A stretch of 64,000 bases of DNA from Oscillospiraceae bacterium (GCA_017430455.1 JAFRMX010000008.1:62001-126000); one strand, 5' to 3'. Shown: positions 26,494 through 35,065, counted from the stretch's first letter. Translations and numbers: made by a program. Notes: a model not told the origin generated them from the letters alone.

Positions 26494-27771
26494 ATGGATG
26501 TCTGTAAAGAAAGGGCGGCAGAATTTCTAAAAAAACACGGTATGCTGCCGACTCTGACCGATCCGGAAGCAATTTCCGATCTGATATATGAGGAAATGAA
26601 AGCGGGTCTCGGGGATTCACCAAAGGACCTGCCTATGATCCCGACCTATCTCAGACTTGAAGGGGAGATAAAAGCGGGCGACAGCGCTATCGTTATCGAC
26701 GCCGGAGGAACTAACCTCAGGACCTGTCTTGTCTCGTTCGACGGCAGCAGCTTCAGGTTCACGGACATTGTAAAGACACCTATGCCCGGAACAGAGGGAA
26801 GAATCAGCTTTGACGATTTTATCGGTATTCTTGCAGACAGGATCGAACACCTCTGTGCGTATACCGATCTTATAGGTTTCTGCTTCTCATTTCCGGCTGC
26901 CATTACCCCTGAGAAAGACGGCAGAGTCATTCTGTTCGATAAACAGGTGGAGATAGAAGGAGCCCATGGAAAGCTGCTCGGGGAGAGCCTGAACAGCGCT
27001 TTGGCAAAGAGAGGTACGGGAAGCAAAAAGATAGTCGTTTTGAACGATACCGCGGCAACGCTCCTTGGCGGCGCCGCAACGGAAGACAGGAACGCCTATT
27101 CAGGCTTTATCGGGCATATAGCCGGGACAGGGGTGAACACATGCTGTATGATCCCCATGGACCGTATCCCGAAGCTCCGCTCCGGAGAAAAGTATAAGAT
27201 ACTGATAAACAATGAGTCCGGATTCTTCAGGAATGTTCCGATCGGGGATTTCGATAAGCAGATGGATTCGTACAGCCTTGATCCGGGTACCAGCCTTTTC
27301 GAAAAGATGATCTCCGGCGCGTATCTTGGAAAAGACGCTCTCCTCACACTTAGAGGCGCGGCGCATGAGGGATATTTTGGAGAAAAAATGTGCGGATACC
27401 TGGCTTCTGTCGAGAGATCCAGCTCTGCTATTCCGGATGCTTTCTGCCGCGGGATCGTTCCCGAGGGCCTGGAGAATGAGAAGGAGGACTTCGAATTTGC
27501 CCGGCATATATGCTTCGCACTGTTCGAAAGATCGGCGAGGCTCATGTGCGCAAGTCTTCTCGCGACGGTAAGGCTCACCGGAGAGGGCACGGACCCCGCC
27601 AAGCCGGTCCTGGTCCTCGCCGAGGGCTCCATGGCGCAAAAGAGCCTCTGCTATATCGACTTTCTCAGAAGAAAGCTCAAAGAGTATGCCAAAGGATACA
27701 GTATCGAGATTAAGGTGGTTTCCGATACGAACCTGATAGGATCTGCAGCGGCTGTTATCTTCAACAGCTGA
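26494..27771 (+). CDS. Hexokinase of the eukaryotic-type (PF00349/PF03727) family
   Basis: The 425-residue protein shows the actin-fold sugar-kinase motifs in the form used by eukaryotic hexokinases rather than by bacterial ROK or Glk enzymes: IDAGGTNLRTCLV (phosphate 1) near residue 69, FSFPAAIT, VLNDTAATLLGG (catalytic Asp), AGTGVN and NNESGFF, then FEKMISGAYLG. It should phosphorylate a hexose with ATP in the cytoplasm. The length fits a single hexokinase unit. It is transcribed alone between a promoter and a terminator, so the sugar is not indicated by neighbours. Such genes occur in some gut Clostridia. Confidence 0.85.
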   Translation: MDVCKERAAEFLKKHGMLPTLTDPEAISDLIYEEMKAGLGDSPKDLPMIPTYLRLEGEIKAGDSAIVIDAGGTNLRTCLVSFDGSSFRFTDIVKTPMPGTEGRISFDDFIGILADRIEHLCAYTDLIGFCFSFPAAITPEKDGRVILFDKQVEIEGAHGKLLGESLNSALAKRGTGSKKIVVLNDTAATLLGGAATEDRNAYSGFIGHIAGTGVNTCCMIPMDRIPKLRSGEKYKILINNESGFFRNVPIGDFDKQMDSYSLDPGTSLFEKMISGAYLGKDALLTLRGAAHEGYFGEKMCGYLASVERSSSAIPDAFCRGIVPEGLENEKEDFEFARHICFALFERSARLMCASLLATVRLTGEGTDPAKPVLVLAEGSMAQKSLCYIDFLRRKLKEYAKGYSIEIKVVSDTNLIGSAAAVIFNS

Positions 27772-27784
27772 GCCTGCTGACATA

Positions 27785-27825
27785 AATGCCTGTCGCAAGC
27801 TTTGCGGCAGGCATTTTATTTATTG
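27785..27825. terminator. Terminator between hexokinase and the pot operon
   Basis: AATGCCTGTCGCAA (27785-27798) pairs with TTGCGGCAGGCATT (27802-27815) with one G-T pair, followed by TTATTTATT on the plus strand. It can serve both convergent genes. Confidence 0.82.
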
Positions 27826-27835
27826 TTTTGGTCTT

Positions 27836-29797
27836 TCAGTTCACTTTCAGGTTCTCCCAGAGAGTGTTCATATAAGCCAAGGCGTCCTGGTCGAGGTTCT
27901 TGTAGGCTGTCCGGTTGTACAGCTCTGAGAAATTTTCGACACCCGGATACAGAACTTCGATCGCTTCCTCACCCATGTCCTCGATATACTCTTCGCTGTT
28001 GTATACGATACTGTTGGGGCAGGCGTAGCAGATATACTCGGCATTGGCCACGGCCGGTTCCTCGCTCAGCATCCAGTTTATGAAGATCTCGGCAAGTTCT
28101 TTGTTTTCACAGCAGGAGGGGATGCACATGGCGTCTATGAAATAGTTCGTAAATTCAGGAGTATAGAATCTGAGATCCACATCCTCGGCTTCAGCGTCCA
28201 GCATCGTGAAATAGTCTCCGGCGTAATACACGGCGATATCCGCTTCACCGGATTCCATCATATTGTATACCTCATCCATTACATAGCTCTTGACAAGCGG
28301 CCTCTGAGCCAGAAGCTCGTCAAACGCGCGGTCCCAGAGAACGGGATCCGTATCGTTCACATCGAGTCCGAGCTTATACTGCGCGACACCGAACGCGTCC
28401 CTGGGGTTGTTGAACTGGAGTATCTGCCCGGAGTATTTTTCGTTCCAGAGTACATCCCAGCCGGTAACATCGGCTTCGTCGACCTTGTTAGCGTTGTATA
28501 TTATTCCGATGACGCCGTAGGTATACGGAACAGTATATTCATTCGATTCATCGTAGTAGAGGTCCTTGAAGCTCTCATCTATGTATTCATAGTTTGGGAT
28601 GTTATCGAAATCAAGCGGCAGGAGCAGGCCCTCGTCCTTCATTCTGGCTATCATATAATCGGAGGGAACTATGACATCGAAGCTCACGGCGCCGCTCTTG
28701 ATCTTGGAATACATATCCTCGTTGCTGGAGAATGTCGTGTAGTTTACCTTGACCTTCTGGCCGTATTCCTCGAGATACCAGTCCTCGAAAGCCGAGATCG
28801 TGTCGAGGGAGTCCTCCGAGCCGTCGGAGATATACTCGCCCCAGTTGTAGACATTCAGCGTAAGCGTATCCCTTCCGGTCCCGAGAGCGGCTATCAGTAC
28901 TATTACGACGACGAGAACGGCGGCTGCAGCAGACAGATATACTTTGGGCGATATGACCCTGCGGTTTTCCACCCTTCTGCTCTTTCTCTGGGCTCTTCTC
29001 GCGTTGGCGGTGGAATCGGACTCCTCGTCCGAGAGATTCGTAAATATGAGAAGTATTAAAATGGCAAAGAATATTATGGTGGCCAGAGCGTACATCTTCG
29101 GGGTCACCGTCTTCTTCGTCATATTGTATATCCTTATCGGCAGAGTCTGGAAATCGTTGCCGACAGTGAAATAGGAGATGACGAAATCATCCAGAGAAAG
29201 CGTGAATGCCATCAGTAGACCGGTAATGACTCCGGGCATTATATCCGGCAGTACTACCTTGAAGAAAGCGCCTACAGGGGTACAGCCGAGATCCATGGCA
29301 GCCTCAGGGAGGGCTTTATCCATCTGCTTGAGCTTGGGTATGACCTGGAGTATCACATAGGGGAGACAGAAGGTTATGTGCGCTATGAGCATGGTGCCGA
29401 AATTGAGGCTCGAGGAAGCTCCGAAGAGCCTTCCGACGAACACGAACATGAGCATGAGGGATATACCGGTGATGATATCCGGGTTTACCATAGGAATGTT
29501 TGTGGTCGTATCGATGGCGGTCTTCAGAAACTTGTTCCTGAGGCTGTTTATCCCGACCGCGGCGGCCGTGCCGAGGACTGTGGATATGACCGACGCCGAA
29601 AGCGCGAGAATGAGAGTGTTCCTCAGAGATCCCAGAGTCTCGGAGTCCTTGAAGAGTTCCCTGTACCAGAACAGGGAGGGCTCGGAGAAAACGGAGAGGC
29701 TGTTCGAGCCGTTAAAAGAGAATACAAGAAGTATCAGTATCGGCGCGAAGAGGAACAGCATTATCAGAACCGTAAATATTTTTGACCAGACTTTCAT
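27836..29797 (-). CDS. potCD: Fused polyamine ABC permease and substrate-binding protein (PotC-PotD)
   Basis: This 653-residue protein joins two transporter parts. Residues about 1-265 form a PotC-type permease with six membrane helices and the EAA-like loop DLGCTPVGAFFKVVLPDIMPG. After a linker and an extra helix (about 288-308), residues about 312-653 form a PotD-type periplasmic-binding domain beginning LTLNVYNWGEYI. In a Gram-positive cell the fusion tethers the binding domain to the outer membrane face. It makes up a polyamine (spermidine/putrescine) importer with PotB and PotA upstream; the substrate is inferred from family. It overlaps potB by four bases. Confidence 0.92.
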   Translation of the reverse strand: MKVWSKIFTVLIMLFLFAPILILLVFSFNGSNSLSVFSEPSLFWYRELFKDSETLGSLRNTLILALSASVISTVLGTAAAVGINSLRNKFLKTAIDTTTNIPMVNPDIITGISLMLMFVFVGRLFGASSSLNFGTMLIAHITFCLPYVILQVIPKLKQMDKALPEAAMDLGCTPVGAFFKVVLPDIMPGVITGLLMAFTLSLDDFVISYFTVGNDFQTLPIRIYNMTKKTVTPKMYALATIIFFAILILLIFTNLSDEESDSTANARRAQRKSRRVENRRVISPKVYLSAAAAVLVVVIVLIAALGTGRDTLTLNVYNWGEYISDGSEDSLDTISAFEDWYLEEYGQKVKVNYTTFSSNEDMYSKIKSGAVSFDVIVPSDYMIARMKDEGLLLPLDFDNIPNYEYIDESFKDLYYDESNEYTVPYTYGVIGIIYNANKVDEADVTGWDVLWNEKYSGQILQFNNPRDAFGVAQYKLGLDVNDTDPVLWDRAFDELLAQRPLVKSYVMDEVYNMMESGEADIAVYYAGDYFTMLDAEAEDVDLRFYTPEFTNYFIDAMCIPSCCENKELAEIFINWMLSEEPAVANAEYICYACPNSIVYNSEEYIEDMGEEAIEVLYPGVENFSELYNRTAYKNLDQDALAYMNTLWENLKVN

Positions 29798-30657
29798 GCT
29801 TCCAGCTTTCTTTCTATATCCGCAAAGTGCTGCATAACTGCCATGCCAGCCAGCAGGATTATCATGAGAATAAGCGCTATGGCGGCCGCGAAATGCAGGT
29901 TGTTGGCTACGTACTGGCCTTCTATCGCGTCACCGATGAGATAGAACTTGCCGTTGCCGAGCTTCTGCGAAATGTAGAAGGTCGAGATCGAGGGGATAAG
30001 GACCATCGTTATTCCGGATACGACGCCCGAGAGGCTGAGCGGGAGAACGACTCTCTTGAAAACTCCGACGGAGTTGCAGCCCAGGTCCCTGGCGGCCTCG
30101 GTGAGCTTCGGGTCCAGCTTCGCGAGGACCGAGTAGATCGGCATTATCATATACGGTATATAGTCGTAGACCATACCGATAACGACAGCGCCCTCAGTCC
30201 CAATGATGTGGACCGGCCTGAGGCTCAGAAGACCGAGAAAACCGTTGAGGATCCCGGTATCCTGCAGTATCGTCATCCAGGCGTAGGTTCTGATCAGGAA
30301 GTTCATCCACATGGGGATCATTATGACCGTAATGAATATCTTCTGCGCTCTCGGAGAGGACTGGGAGATTATATAAGCCATGGGGTAGCCCAGAAGCAGG
30401 CAGACTATCGTTGAGATCACCGCCAGCTTGAGCGAGCGGAGGAAGATGAGTATATAGGTGTGTACCTCGGAAACCTGTCCGGCGTCGTTCGTGACCGAGG
30501 AAGTGGTTACAAAAAATTTCCTTATATTTTCGAAGGTGAAGTTGTAATCATTGTCGGTCAGCGCGTAATAGGCTACGAATATCAGAGGCACTATCATGAA
30601 GAGAAAGGCCCAGACCGAATACGGCGCGAGGAGCCATTTCTGCATTTTCCTGGTCAT
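29794..30657 (-). CDS. potB: Polyamine ABC transporter permease PotB
   Basis: This 287-residue permease has six predicted membrane helices and the cytoplasmic coupling loop [21 protein letters not shown]. The N-terminal pattern [19 protein letters not shown] is typical of PotB. It dimerises with the permease half of PotCD to form the channel. It overlaps its neighbours on both sides by four bases, so the three genes form one tightly coupled operon read from the promoter at 32.04-32.07 kb. Confidence 0.92.
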   Translation of the reverse strand: MTRKMQKWLLAPYSVWAFLFMIVPLIFVAYYALTDNDYNFTFENIRKFFVTTSSVTNDAGQVSEVHTYILIFLRSLKLAVISTIVCLLLGYPMAYIISQSSPRAQKIFITVIMIPMWMNFLIRTYAWMTILQDTGILNGFLGLLSLRPVHIIGTEGAVVIGMVYDYIPYMIMPIYSVLAKLDPKLTEAARDLGCNSVGVFKRVVLPLSLSGVVSGITMVLIPSISTFYISQKLGNGKFYLIGDAIEGQYVANNLHFAAAIALILMIILLAGMAVMQHFADIERKLEA

Positions 30658-31775
30658 TCGCCGTCCTCGCTTTCATCGATCTCCTCGAGCTCATCGAACT
30701 CGTTGGAGAATGAGGAGTAGTCTCCGTAGAGGCCGGAGTACTCGGATTTGTGCATGACGTGAATGGCGTCCGGGTCTATCTTGAGGCTTATATGCTCGTC
30801 CACATCCACAAAATCGGTGGTCTGGATCATCCACTTGAAGCCTTTGATATCGACGATTATCTCATAGTTGACGCCCATGAAGGTCACGGAGGTGACGACT
30901 CCGCTTAGCAGGTCTTCCTGCTCCGGAACGATATCCACGTCCTCGGGTCTGATAACGACGTCCACGCTCTCTTTTTTCTCGAATCCGAAGTCCACGCACT
31001 TGAAGGTCCTGCCTGAGAAACGGACTTTGTAATCTTCCAGCATCACGCCGTCGAGGATGTTGCTCTCACCGATGAAATCGGCCACAAAAGCGTTCTCGGG
31101 CTCATTGTATATATCTATCGGAGTGCCGATCTGCTGGATCTTGCCTTCGGACATGACTACGACCGTGTCGGACATGGAAAGCGCCTCTTCCTGGTCGTGG
31201 GTAACGAAAACAAAGGTGATCCCTGTGGCTTTCTGGATCTTCTTGAGCTCCTGCTGCATATCCTTGCGAAGCTTCAGATCCAGCGCTGCCAGCGGCTCAT
31301 CCAGGAGAAGTACCTTGGGCTGGCCGACAAGAGCTCTGGCAATGGCTACTCTCTGCTGCTGTCCGCCGGAGAGCTTTGTAACGCTTCTCTTGGCAAAAGA
31401 GCTCAGAGCGACCAGCGAGAGCATCTCGTTTACCTTCTCCTCAATCTCGGCCTTGGGCAAGCCCCTCTCCTTGAGCGGGAAAGCGACGTTGTCGAAGACG
31501 TTGAGATGGGGGAAGAGCGCGTATCTCTGGAAAACGGTGTTTACGTTCCGCTTATGCGGAGGCACGTCGTTTATCTTTTCTCCCATAAATATGACATCGC
31601 CCTGATCCGGCGTCTCAAAGCCTCCGATAAGGCGGAGAGTCGTGGTCTTTCCGCAGCCGGAGGGTCCGAGAAGCGTCAGGAACTCGTTGTCGTAGATATC
31701 GAGATTGATATTGTCGAGTACCGTCTCTCCGTCGAAAGCCTTGCTTACATTTTTAAGTTCGATGATTTTCTTCAT
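30654..31775 (-). CDS. potA: Polyamine ABC transporter ATP-binding protein PotA
   Basis: This protein of about 373 residues has a complete ATPase domain: Walker [10 protein letters not shown] near residue 37, signature [15 protein letters not shown], Walker [13 protein letters not shown] and switch His in [12 protein letters not shown]-terminal regulatory beta domain of the TOBE type follows (from about residue 240). It ends in a long acidic tail ([14 protein letters not shown]), which is unusual. The frame opens at 31829, but the ATG at 31773-31775 gives the standard family start MKKIIELKN. The longer reading frame would run through the terminator hairpin of the leader, so it is rejected. 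Confidence 0.94.
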   Translation of the reverse strand: MKKIIELKNVSKAFDGETVLDNINLDIYDNEFLTLLGPSGCGKTTTLRLIGGFETPDQGDVIFMGEKINDVPPHKRNVNTVFQRYALFPHLNVFDNVAFPLKERGLPKAEIEEKVNEMLSLVALSSFAKRSVTKLSGGQQQRVAIARALVGQPKVLLLDEPLAALDLKLRKDMQQELKKIQKATGITFVFVTHDQEEALSMSDTVVVMSEGKIQQIGTPIDIYNEPENAFVADFIGESNILDGVMLEDYKVRFSGRTFKCVDFGFEKKESVDVVIRPEDVDIVPEQEDLLSGVVTSVTFMGVNYEIIVDIKGFKWMIQTTDFVDVDEHISLKIDPDAIHVMHKSEYSGLYGDYSSFSNEFDELEEIDESEDGE

Positions 31776-32035
31776 ATTCAAGCCCTGCCTTATATAAAAA
31801 AGCGGCGTATGTGACATTACATACACCACTCAAACTTCAGGATACAACAATATCCCAATCGGTTCTTAGAGTCTATACAACAAAGATGCTCTTACTACTC
31901 TTATTGACCATTTCACAAGTCTGCACGTAACGCATAACGGTTTATAGTAACCAACTTATAAAACTTGAGCTTTTAACTCAATCAATAATCGGCGCTCGGC
32001 CGGGGCAATCTTTCTTGGTGAAACCAATTGAGACT
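31776..32035 (-). ncRNA. Structured leader RNA of the pot operon, class unknown
   Basis: Between a strong minus-strand promoter (start near 32035) and potA lies a leader of about 260 bases with no convincing gene. Its first bases (32033-32022, TCTCAATTGGTT) can pair with 31864-31853 (AACCGATTGGGA) over 12 bases including two G-U pairs, closing a domain of about 160 bases with smaller hairpins. These include TTGGT/ACCAA, CGGC/GCCG, TTGAG/CTCAA and GGTT/AACC. Next come the hairpin GGATA/TATCC, which competes with the closing helix, and then an intrinsic terminator 20 bases before potA. This is the layout of a riboswitch or other attenuator. I do not recognise a known class. Confidence 0.6.
31795..31827 (-). 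terminator. Attenuator-type terminator in the potA leader
   Basis: On the minus strand GGTGTATGT (31827-31819) pairs with ACATACGCC (31812-31804) with one G-U pair and a six-base loop, followed by GCTTTTTT. It lies inside the leader, 20 bases upstream of the potA start, so it must be conditional for the operon to be expressed. Confidence 0.85.
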
Positions 32036-32041
32036 GTGTGC

Positions 32042-32070
32042 ATTCTAACAACGAGGTCAGCTTATGTCAA
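32042..32070 (-). promoter_or_regulatory. Promoter of the pot leader/operon
   Basis: On the minus strand a perfect TTGACA (32065-32070) and TAGAAT (32042-32047) are 17 bases apart. Transcription is expected to begin near 32035, directly before the 5' arm of the long leader helix. Confidence 0.82.
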
Positions 32071-32156
32071 TAAAAAAATGGTGCAATTTCAAATAATTCT
32101 TTACTATATTAAAAATTGTGATAGAATAGCACAAAAATGACAGGAAACGGATAACT

Positions 32157-32519
32157 ATGGAAGACAATCACGGTGAGGAACCGAAAGTCGAAATAACGAA
32201 TGAGAGCGTGGGAAAGACCCTTATGATCGCCTCCGCGCTGGCTCTGCTCGCGGTAAGCGTTATATTCAAAAGAGGCGGCATGGATGAGAAATGGTTTTTC
32301 TTCAGCTTCGGGCTCTGCCTCTGCGCCTTCATCGCGGGGCTTATCATGCTCGTAATGATACGCTTGGTCATGAAACGGATAAACAGCGGCGAGGAAGGGG
32401 ATGACCCCGAGTCGGATATAATCATAATAAACCGGCGCAAATACGAGGATATAATGAAAAAGGTCTCCGACCTGGAAAACCAGGTGAAGAATCTCAAGGA
32501 AAAGAACACAGACCAATAA
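32157..32519 (+). CDS. Small two-helix membrane protein with C-terminal coiled coil
   Basis: No family is recognised. The 120-residue protein has two membrane helices (about residues 20-37 and 46-70), then an acidic loop and a heptad-like helix at the end (YEDIMKKVSDLENQVKNLK), which suggests oligomerisation. AGGAAACGG precedes the ATG. A minus-10-like TAGAAT (32132-32137) lies just upstream. The gene is transcribed alone, divergent from the pot operon, and ends at a strong terminator. Confidence 0.7.
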   Translation: MEDNHGEEPKVEITNESVGKTLMIASALALLAVSVIFKRGGMDEKWFFFSFGLCLCAFIAGLIMLVMIRLVMKRINSGEEGDDPESDIIIINRRKYEDIMKKVSDLENQVKNLKEKNTDQ

Positions 32520-32523
32520 GATA

Positions 32524-32560
32524 CCGGGCAGCGAAACAGCTGCCCGGCTGTATTTTATTT
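32524..32560. terminator. Bidirectional terminator
   Basis: CCGGGCAGC (32524-32532) and GCTGCCCGG (32539-32547) form a nine-base perfect stem with a six-base loop and a T-rich flank (TATTTTATTTT). It separates the convergent genes on either side. Confidence 0.9.
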
Positions 32561-32824
32561 TCCGTTCGCGTCGTTGTCCTTTTCGTAGGGCTGGTCTATT
32601 GCTTCCCTGAACTCCTCTTCGCTCATGCCGAATCTGTCGGCCAGGATCTTAACATCATTGGTGATGGGATTCAGCGTTATATTCAGAAGCCTCATCCACC
32701 AGGGGAATTTTTTGTCCTCTTCCCAGTATGTGACGATCTTCGGATCTATATTGATGAAGCTTGCGACTTCCTCCTGAGTAAAGCCTTTTTCTTCTCTGAG
32801 TGCGCGGAATTTTTTACCGTCCAT
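32555..32824 (-). CDS. XRE-family helix-turn-helix regulator
   Basis: This protein of about 89 residues begins MDGKKFRALREEKGFTQEEV, a standard XRE helix-turn-helix (about residues 5-50, with VASFINIDPKIVTYWE as the second half). The C-terminal part (PWWMRLLNITLNPITND and an acidic tail) is not recognised. AAGGAG precedes the ATG at 32822-32824; the longer frame to 32854 would start inside the -10 region (TATAAT at about 32858-32863 on minus), so it is rejected. Targets are unknown. Confidence 0.75.
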   Translation of the reverse strand: MDGKKFRALREEKGFTQEEVASFINIDPKIVTYWEEDKKFPWWMRLLNITLNPITNDVKILADRFGMSEEEFREAIDQPYEKDNDANGK

Positions 32825-32950
32825 ATATCTGCTCCTTAAAACGATTTTGGCCATTATAACATATAAATTTCAGGAATAAAAGAAGCAGTCCTTATGGTAA
32901 TCGGGAAATTTTCATGATATAATACGTTAAATAATAAGGAGGTGGCATGA

Positions 32951-33397
32951 ATGATAACCGGAATAGGCGCTTCGCCGTGGGTATGGTGGCTGGGCGTGCT
33001 GGTCATTTGTCTTATAGTCGAGGGAGCCGTCCCCGGACTCGTATCGATCTGGTTCGCGTTCGGAGCTCTGGTGGCGCTGCTCATATCTCTTCTGAACGCC
33101 CCTCTGTGGCTTCAGGTGACGGCCTTTATAGTCGTATCGCTCGCCGCACTGTTCTTAACGAGACCGCTGGTCAAAAAATACGTTAACGGCAGGACCCAGC
33201 CGACCAACGCCGATATGCTCATCGGCAGGGAAGCGATAGTGACGGAGGATATAGACAACGTCCTCGGAACGGGCGCCGTTAAAGCGAGCGGCAGAGAGTG
33301 GACCGCGAGGTCCGAGAGCGACAATACCGGGTACCGCAAGGGGACAATGGTCCATGTCGTCAGGATCGAAGGCGTCAAGCTTATTGTGAAGGAGTAA
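32951..33397 (+). CDS. NfeD-family membrane protein
   Basis: This 148-residue protein has two to three N-terminal membrane helices (about residues 9-75) and a C-terminal OB-fold domain starting near LIGREAIVTEDI and ending VKLIVKE. That is the architecture of short NfeD proteins, which usually work with an SPFH/flotillin-type protein in membrane organisation. No flotillin gene follows here; the next gene is a nitroreductase. AGGAGG precedes the ATG with proper spacing, and an extended -10 TATAAT lies at 32918-32923. Confidence 0.85.
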   Translation: MITGIGASPWVWWLGVLVICLIVEGAVPGLVSIWFAFGALVALLISLLNAPLWLQVTAFIVVSLAALFLTRPLVKKYVNGRTQPTNADMLIGREAIVTEDIDNVLGTGAVKASGREWTARSESDNTGYRKGTMVHVVRIEGVKLIVKE

Positions 33398-33402
33398 ACG
33401 GT

Positions 33403-34164
33403 ATGTGGTTTAAGAAGTGGAAAGAGAAGAGAAAGGCCAGAAAGTCGAAAAGAGCGGCAATAAACATGAATGAGACAAGCAGGGATATCCAGTCTCCTCC
33501 CGAGACGAGATACACAGAGGATTATAAAGAATACACAGAAAAACAGTACGGCGGGGCACCGGCGGACAACAGCATCCCGCTCAGAGAGATGCCCTCCGGG
33601 GAAGAAACGAAAAATGAGGTCACAATGGACAATAACATCAATGTCGCGGCGCTCCAGAATCTGCTCGGAAGAAGATCGATAAGGAAATACGATACCGAAA
33701 GACAGGTCCCGAAGGAACTGCTCCACGCGGTCCTGCTCGCGGGCCAGTACGCCCCGACAGCCATGGGCAAACAGTCCCCGAAGATAGTAGTCGTTCAGAA
33801 CAAAGAGGTCAGGGACTGCATCTCCGAGATGAATGACGAGGTCTGGGGCAGGGGCATAGATCCGTTCTACGGAGCTCCCACAATAATAGTCGTCTTCGCG
33901 GATTCGAATATACCGACTTACGTTCAGGACGGCTCTTTAGTTCTCGGCAACATGATGAATGCCGCCCACGCGGTCGGCCTCGGCTCCTGCTGGATCAACA
34001 GGGCAAGAGAAGTGTTCCAGACAGAGAAGGGCAAAGAACTGATGGCCAAATGGGGCCTTGGCGAGAACTACATCGGAATCGGCAACCTCGCTCTCGGCTA
34101 TACCGTCGGCGACGGTCCGAAACCCGCGCCCAGAAAAGAAGACTATATAGTATTCGACGAATGA
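33403..34164 (+). CDS. Nitroreductase-family flavoprotein with basic N-terminal extension
   Basis: The C-terminal 180 residues are a nitroreductase domain: LLGRRSIRKYDTERQVP (FMN binding), YAPTAMGKQSP, and GSCWINRAREVF. These FMN enzymes reduce nitro groups, quinones or unknown cell substrates with NAD(P)H. Before the domain is an extension of about 74 residues, strongly basic at first (WFKKWKEKRKARKSKR) and then acidic. The ATG at 33403 has GGAG upstream; a second ATG at 33625, directly before the domain, also has GAGG upstream, so two products are possible. It overlaps the next gene by four bases. Confidence 0.8.
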   Translation: MWFKKWKEKRKARKSKRAAINMNETSRDIQSPPETRYTEDYKEYTEKQYGGAPADNSIPLREMPSGEETKNEVTMDNNINVAALQNLLGRRSIRKYDTERQVPKELLHAVLLAGQYAPTAMGKQSPKIVVVQNKEVRDCISEMNDEVWGRGIDPFYGAPTIIVVFADSNIPTYVQDGSLVLGNMMNAAHAVGLGSCWINRAREVFQTEKGKELMAKWGLGENYIGIGNLALGYTVGDGPKPAPRKEDYIVFDE

Positions 34165-34571
34165 AGCCCGAATACAGAAGATATGTCGGCGAGGAGCTCG
34201 GAAGACCGGAGTTCGACGAATTCTACGAAAAGATGCTGAAGTCCTGGGATGAGCAGACCTGCTCCCCGCGTTTCCGTAAGTTCTTTTCGCCCTCTCTTCC
34301 GACCACCGGCCAGTGCACCATCACCTCTGTGCTCGCCCAGGAGGTCTTCGGGGGAGAGATCGTATCTTCGAAGGTGCCCGGCGCGCAGATCGTGCACAGC
34401 TTCAATATAATAGACGGGAACATCGTCGACTTCGCGATCTCCCAGTTCGAAAGAGAGGGCGTGTTTCCGGACCTGAGCGACAATTTCCCGAGAAACAGGG
34501 AAGAGATGCTCGCGGCCGGGGATAACTTCGAGAGATTTCTGAGACTTAAGTCCAACTATGAAAAGGCCTGA
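34161..34571 (+). CDS. YunG-like protein
   Basis: This protein of about 136 residues has TTGQCTITSVLAQEVFGGEI, followed by a segment with HSFNIIDGNIVDFAISQFERE. The pattern of a TGQC motif and a later (H/N)-aromatic-Asp stretch resembles the YunG family of unknown function, whose Cys/His/Asp arrangement looks like a papain-type fold. The start overlaps the nitroreductase stop (ATGA), so translation is coupled. The family call is tentative. Confidence 0.55.
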   Translation: MKPEYRRYVGEELGRPEFDEFYEKMLKSWDEQTCSPRFRKFFSPSLPTTGQCTITSVLAQEVFGGEIVSSKVPGAQIVHSFNIIDGNIVDFAISQFEREGVFPDLSDNFPRNREEMLAAGDNFERFLRLKSNYEKA

Positions 34572-34584
34572 AACGGAGAAAGAT

Positions 34585-35046
34585 ATGGACAATTCCCAAA
34601 ACAGAGGCAGGACAAAGAGACAAGTAAAGAAAAAATCCGCGCTCTCCCTTATCATCGCCGTCGGAGTGATCCTTTTATCCGCGGCCGAGGCGGGGGATTT
34701 CGACCTGAGCTTTTTGAGATATAACGCGGAACTCAGGCGTGCGCTCCCGTTCATCCTGACTGTGGTCTTTATAATTGCAGTGGCAGCGATATCGGTCTTC
34801 GCTGCAAAGACTGCCATGAAACGCGCGAAGAGCAGCCCGGGAAGCTTCAGGCGGCCCTTTGATATGATGAAGGCCGAGCATTCCCACGAGGATCTCGAGA
34901 GCACGGTCCTGAGACGCTCCTCCTGCGAGGGCATCGACCATTGGCGCGAGCAGCTGGACCAGTTCAAGAAAAACGGGCTCATAGAACAGGACGAGTACAA
35001 CAAGCTCCTGGCGGTCTGGGACAGGAACCAGACGCTCAACAGATAA
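34585..35046 (+). CDS. Two-helix membrane protein with SHOCT-like C-terminus
   Basis: This protein of about 153 residues has a basic N-terminus, two membrane helices (about residues 19-37 and 52-76), a linker, and a C-terminal helical hairpin with QLDQFKKNGLIEQDEYNKLL. The last part resembles the SHOCT motif (short C-terminal domain), often found at the ends of small membrane proteins. The function is unknown. CGGAG sets the start at 34585 rather than 34558. It ends the small operon that starts with nfeD. Confidence 0.65.
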   Translation: MDNSQNRGRTKRQVKKKSALSLIIAVGVILLSAAEAGDFDLSFLRYNAELRRALPFILTVVFIIAVAAISVFAAKTAMKRAKSSPGSFRRPFDMMKAEHSHEDLESTVLRRSSCEGIDHWREQLDQFKKNGLIEQDEYNKLLAVWDRNQTLNR

Positions 35047-35065
35047 GAACCTGACTTACGTTAAG

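Noticed and set aside
31776-31829. Upstream extension of the potA reading frame
   Set aside because: It would be translated through the terminator hairpin and adds residues foreign to the family; the ATG at 31775 gives the normal start.
31857-31946. A 20-codon open frame inside the pot leader (starting ATGCGTTACGTG on the minus strand)
   Set aside because: No Shine-Dalgarno sequence lies before it, so a leader-peptide attenuator is less likely than an RNA-structure-based one.
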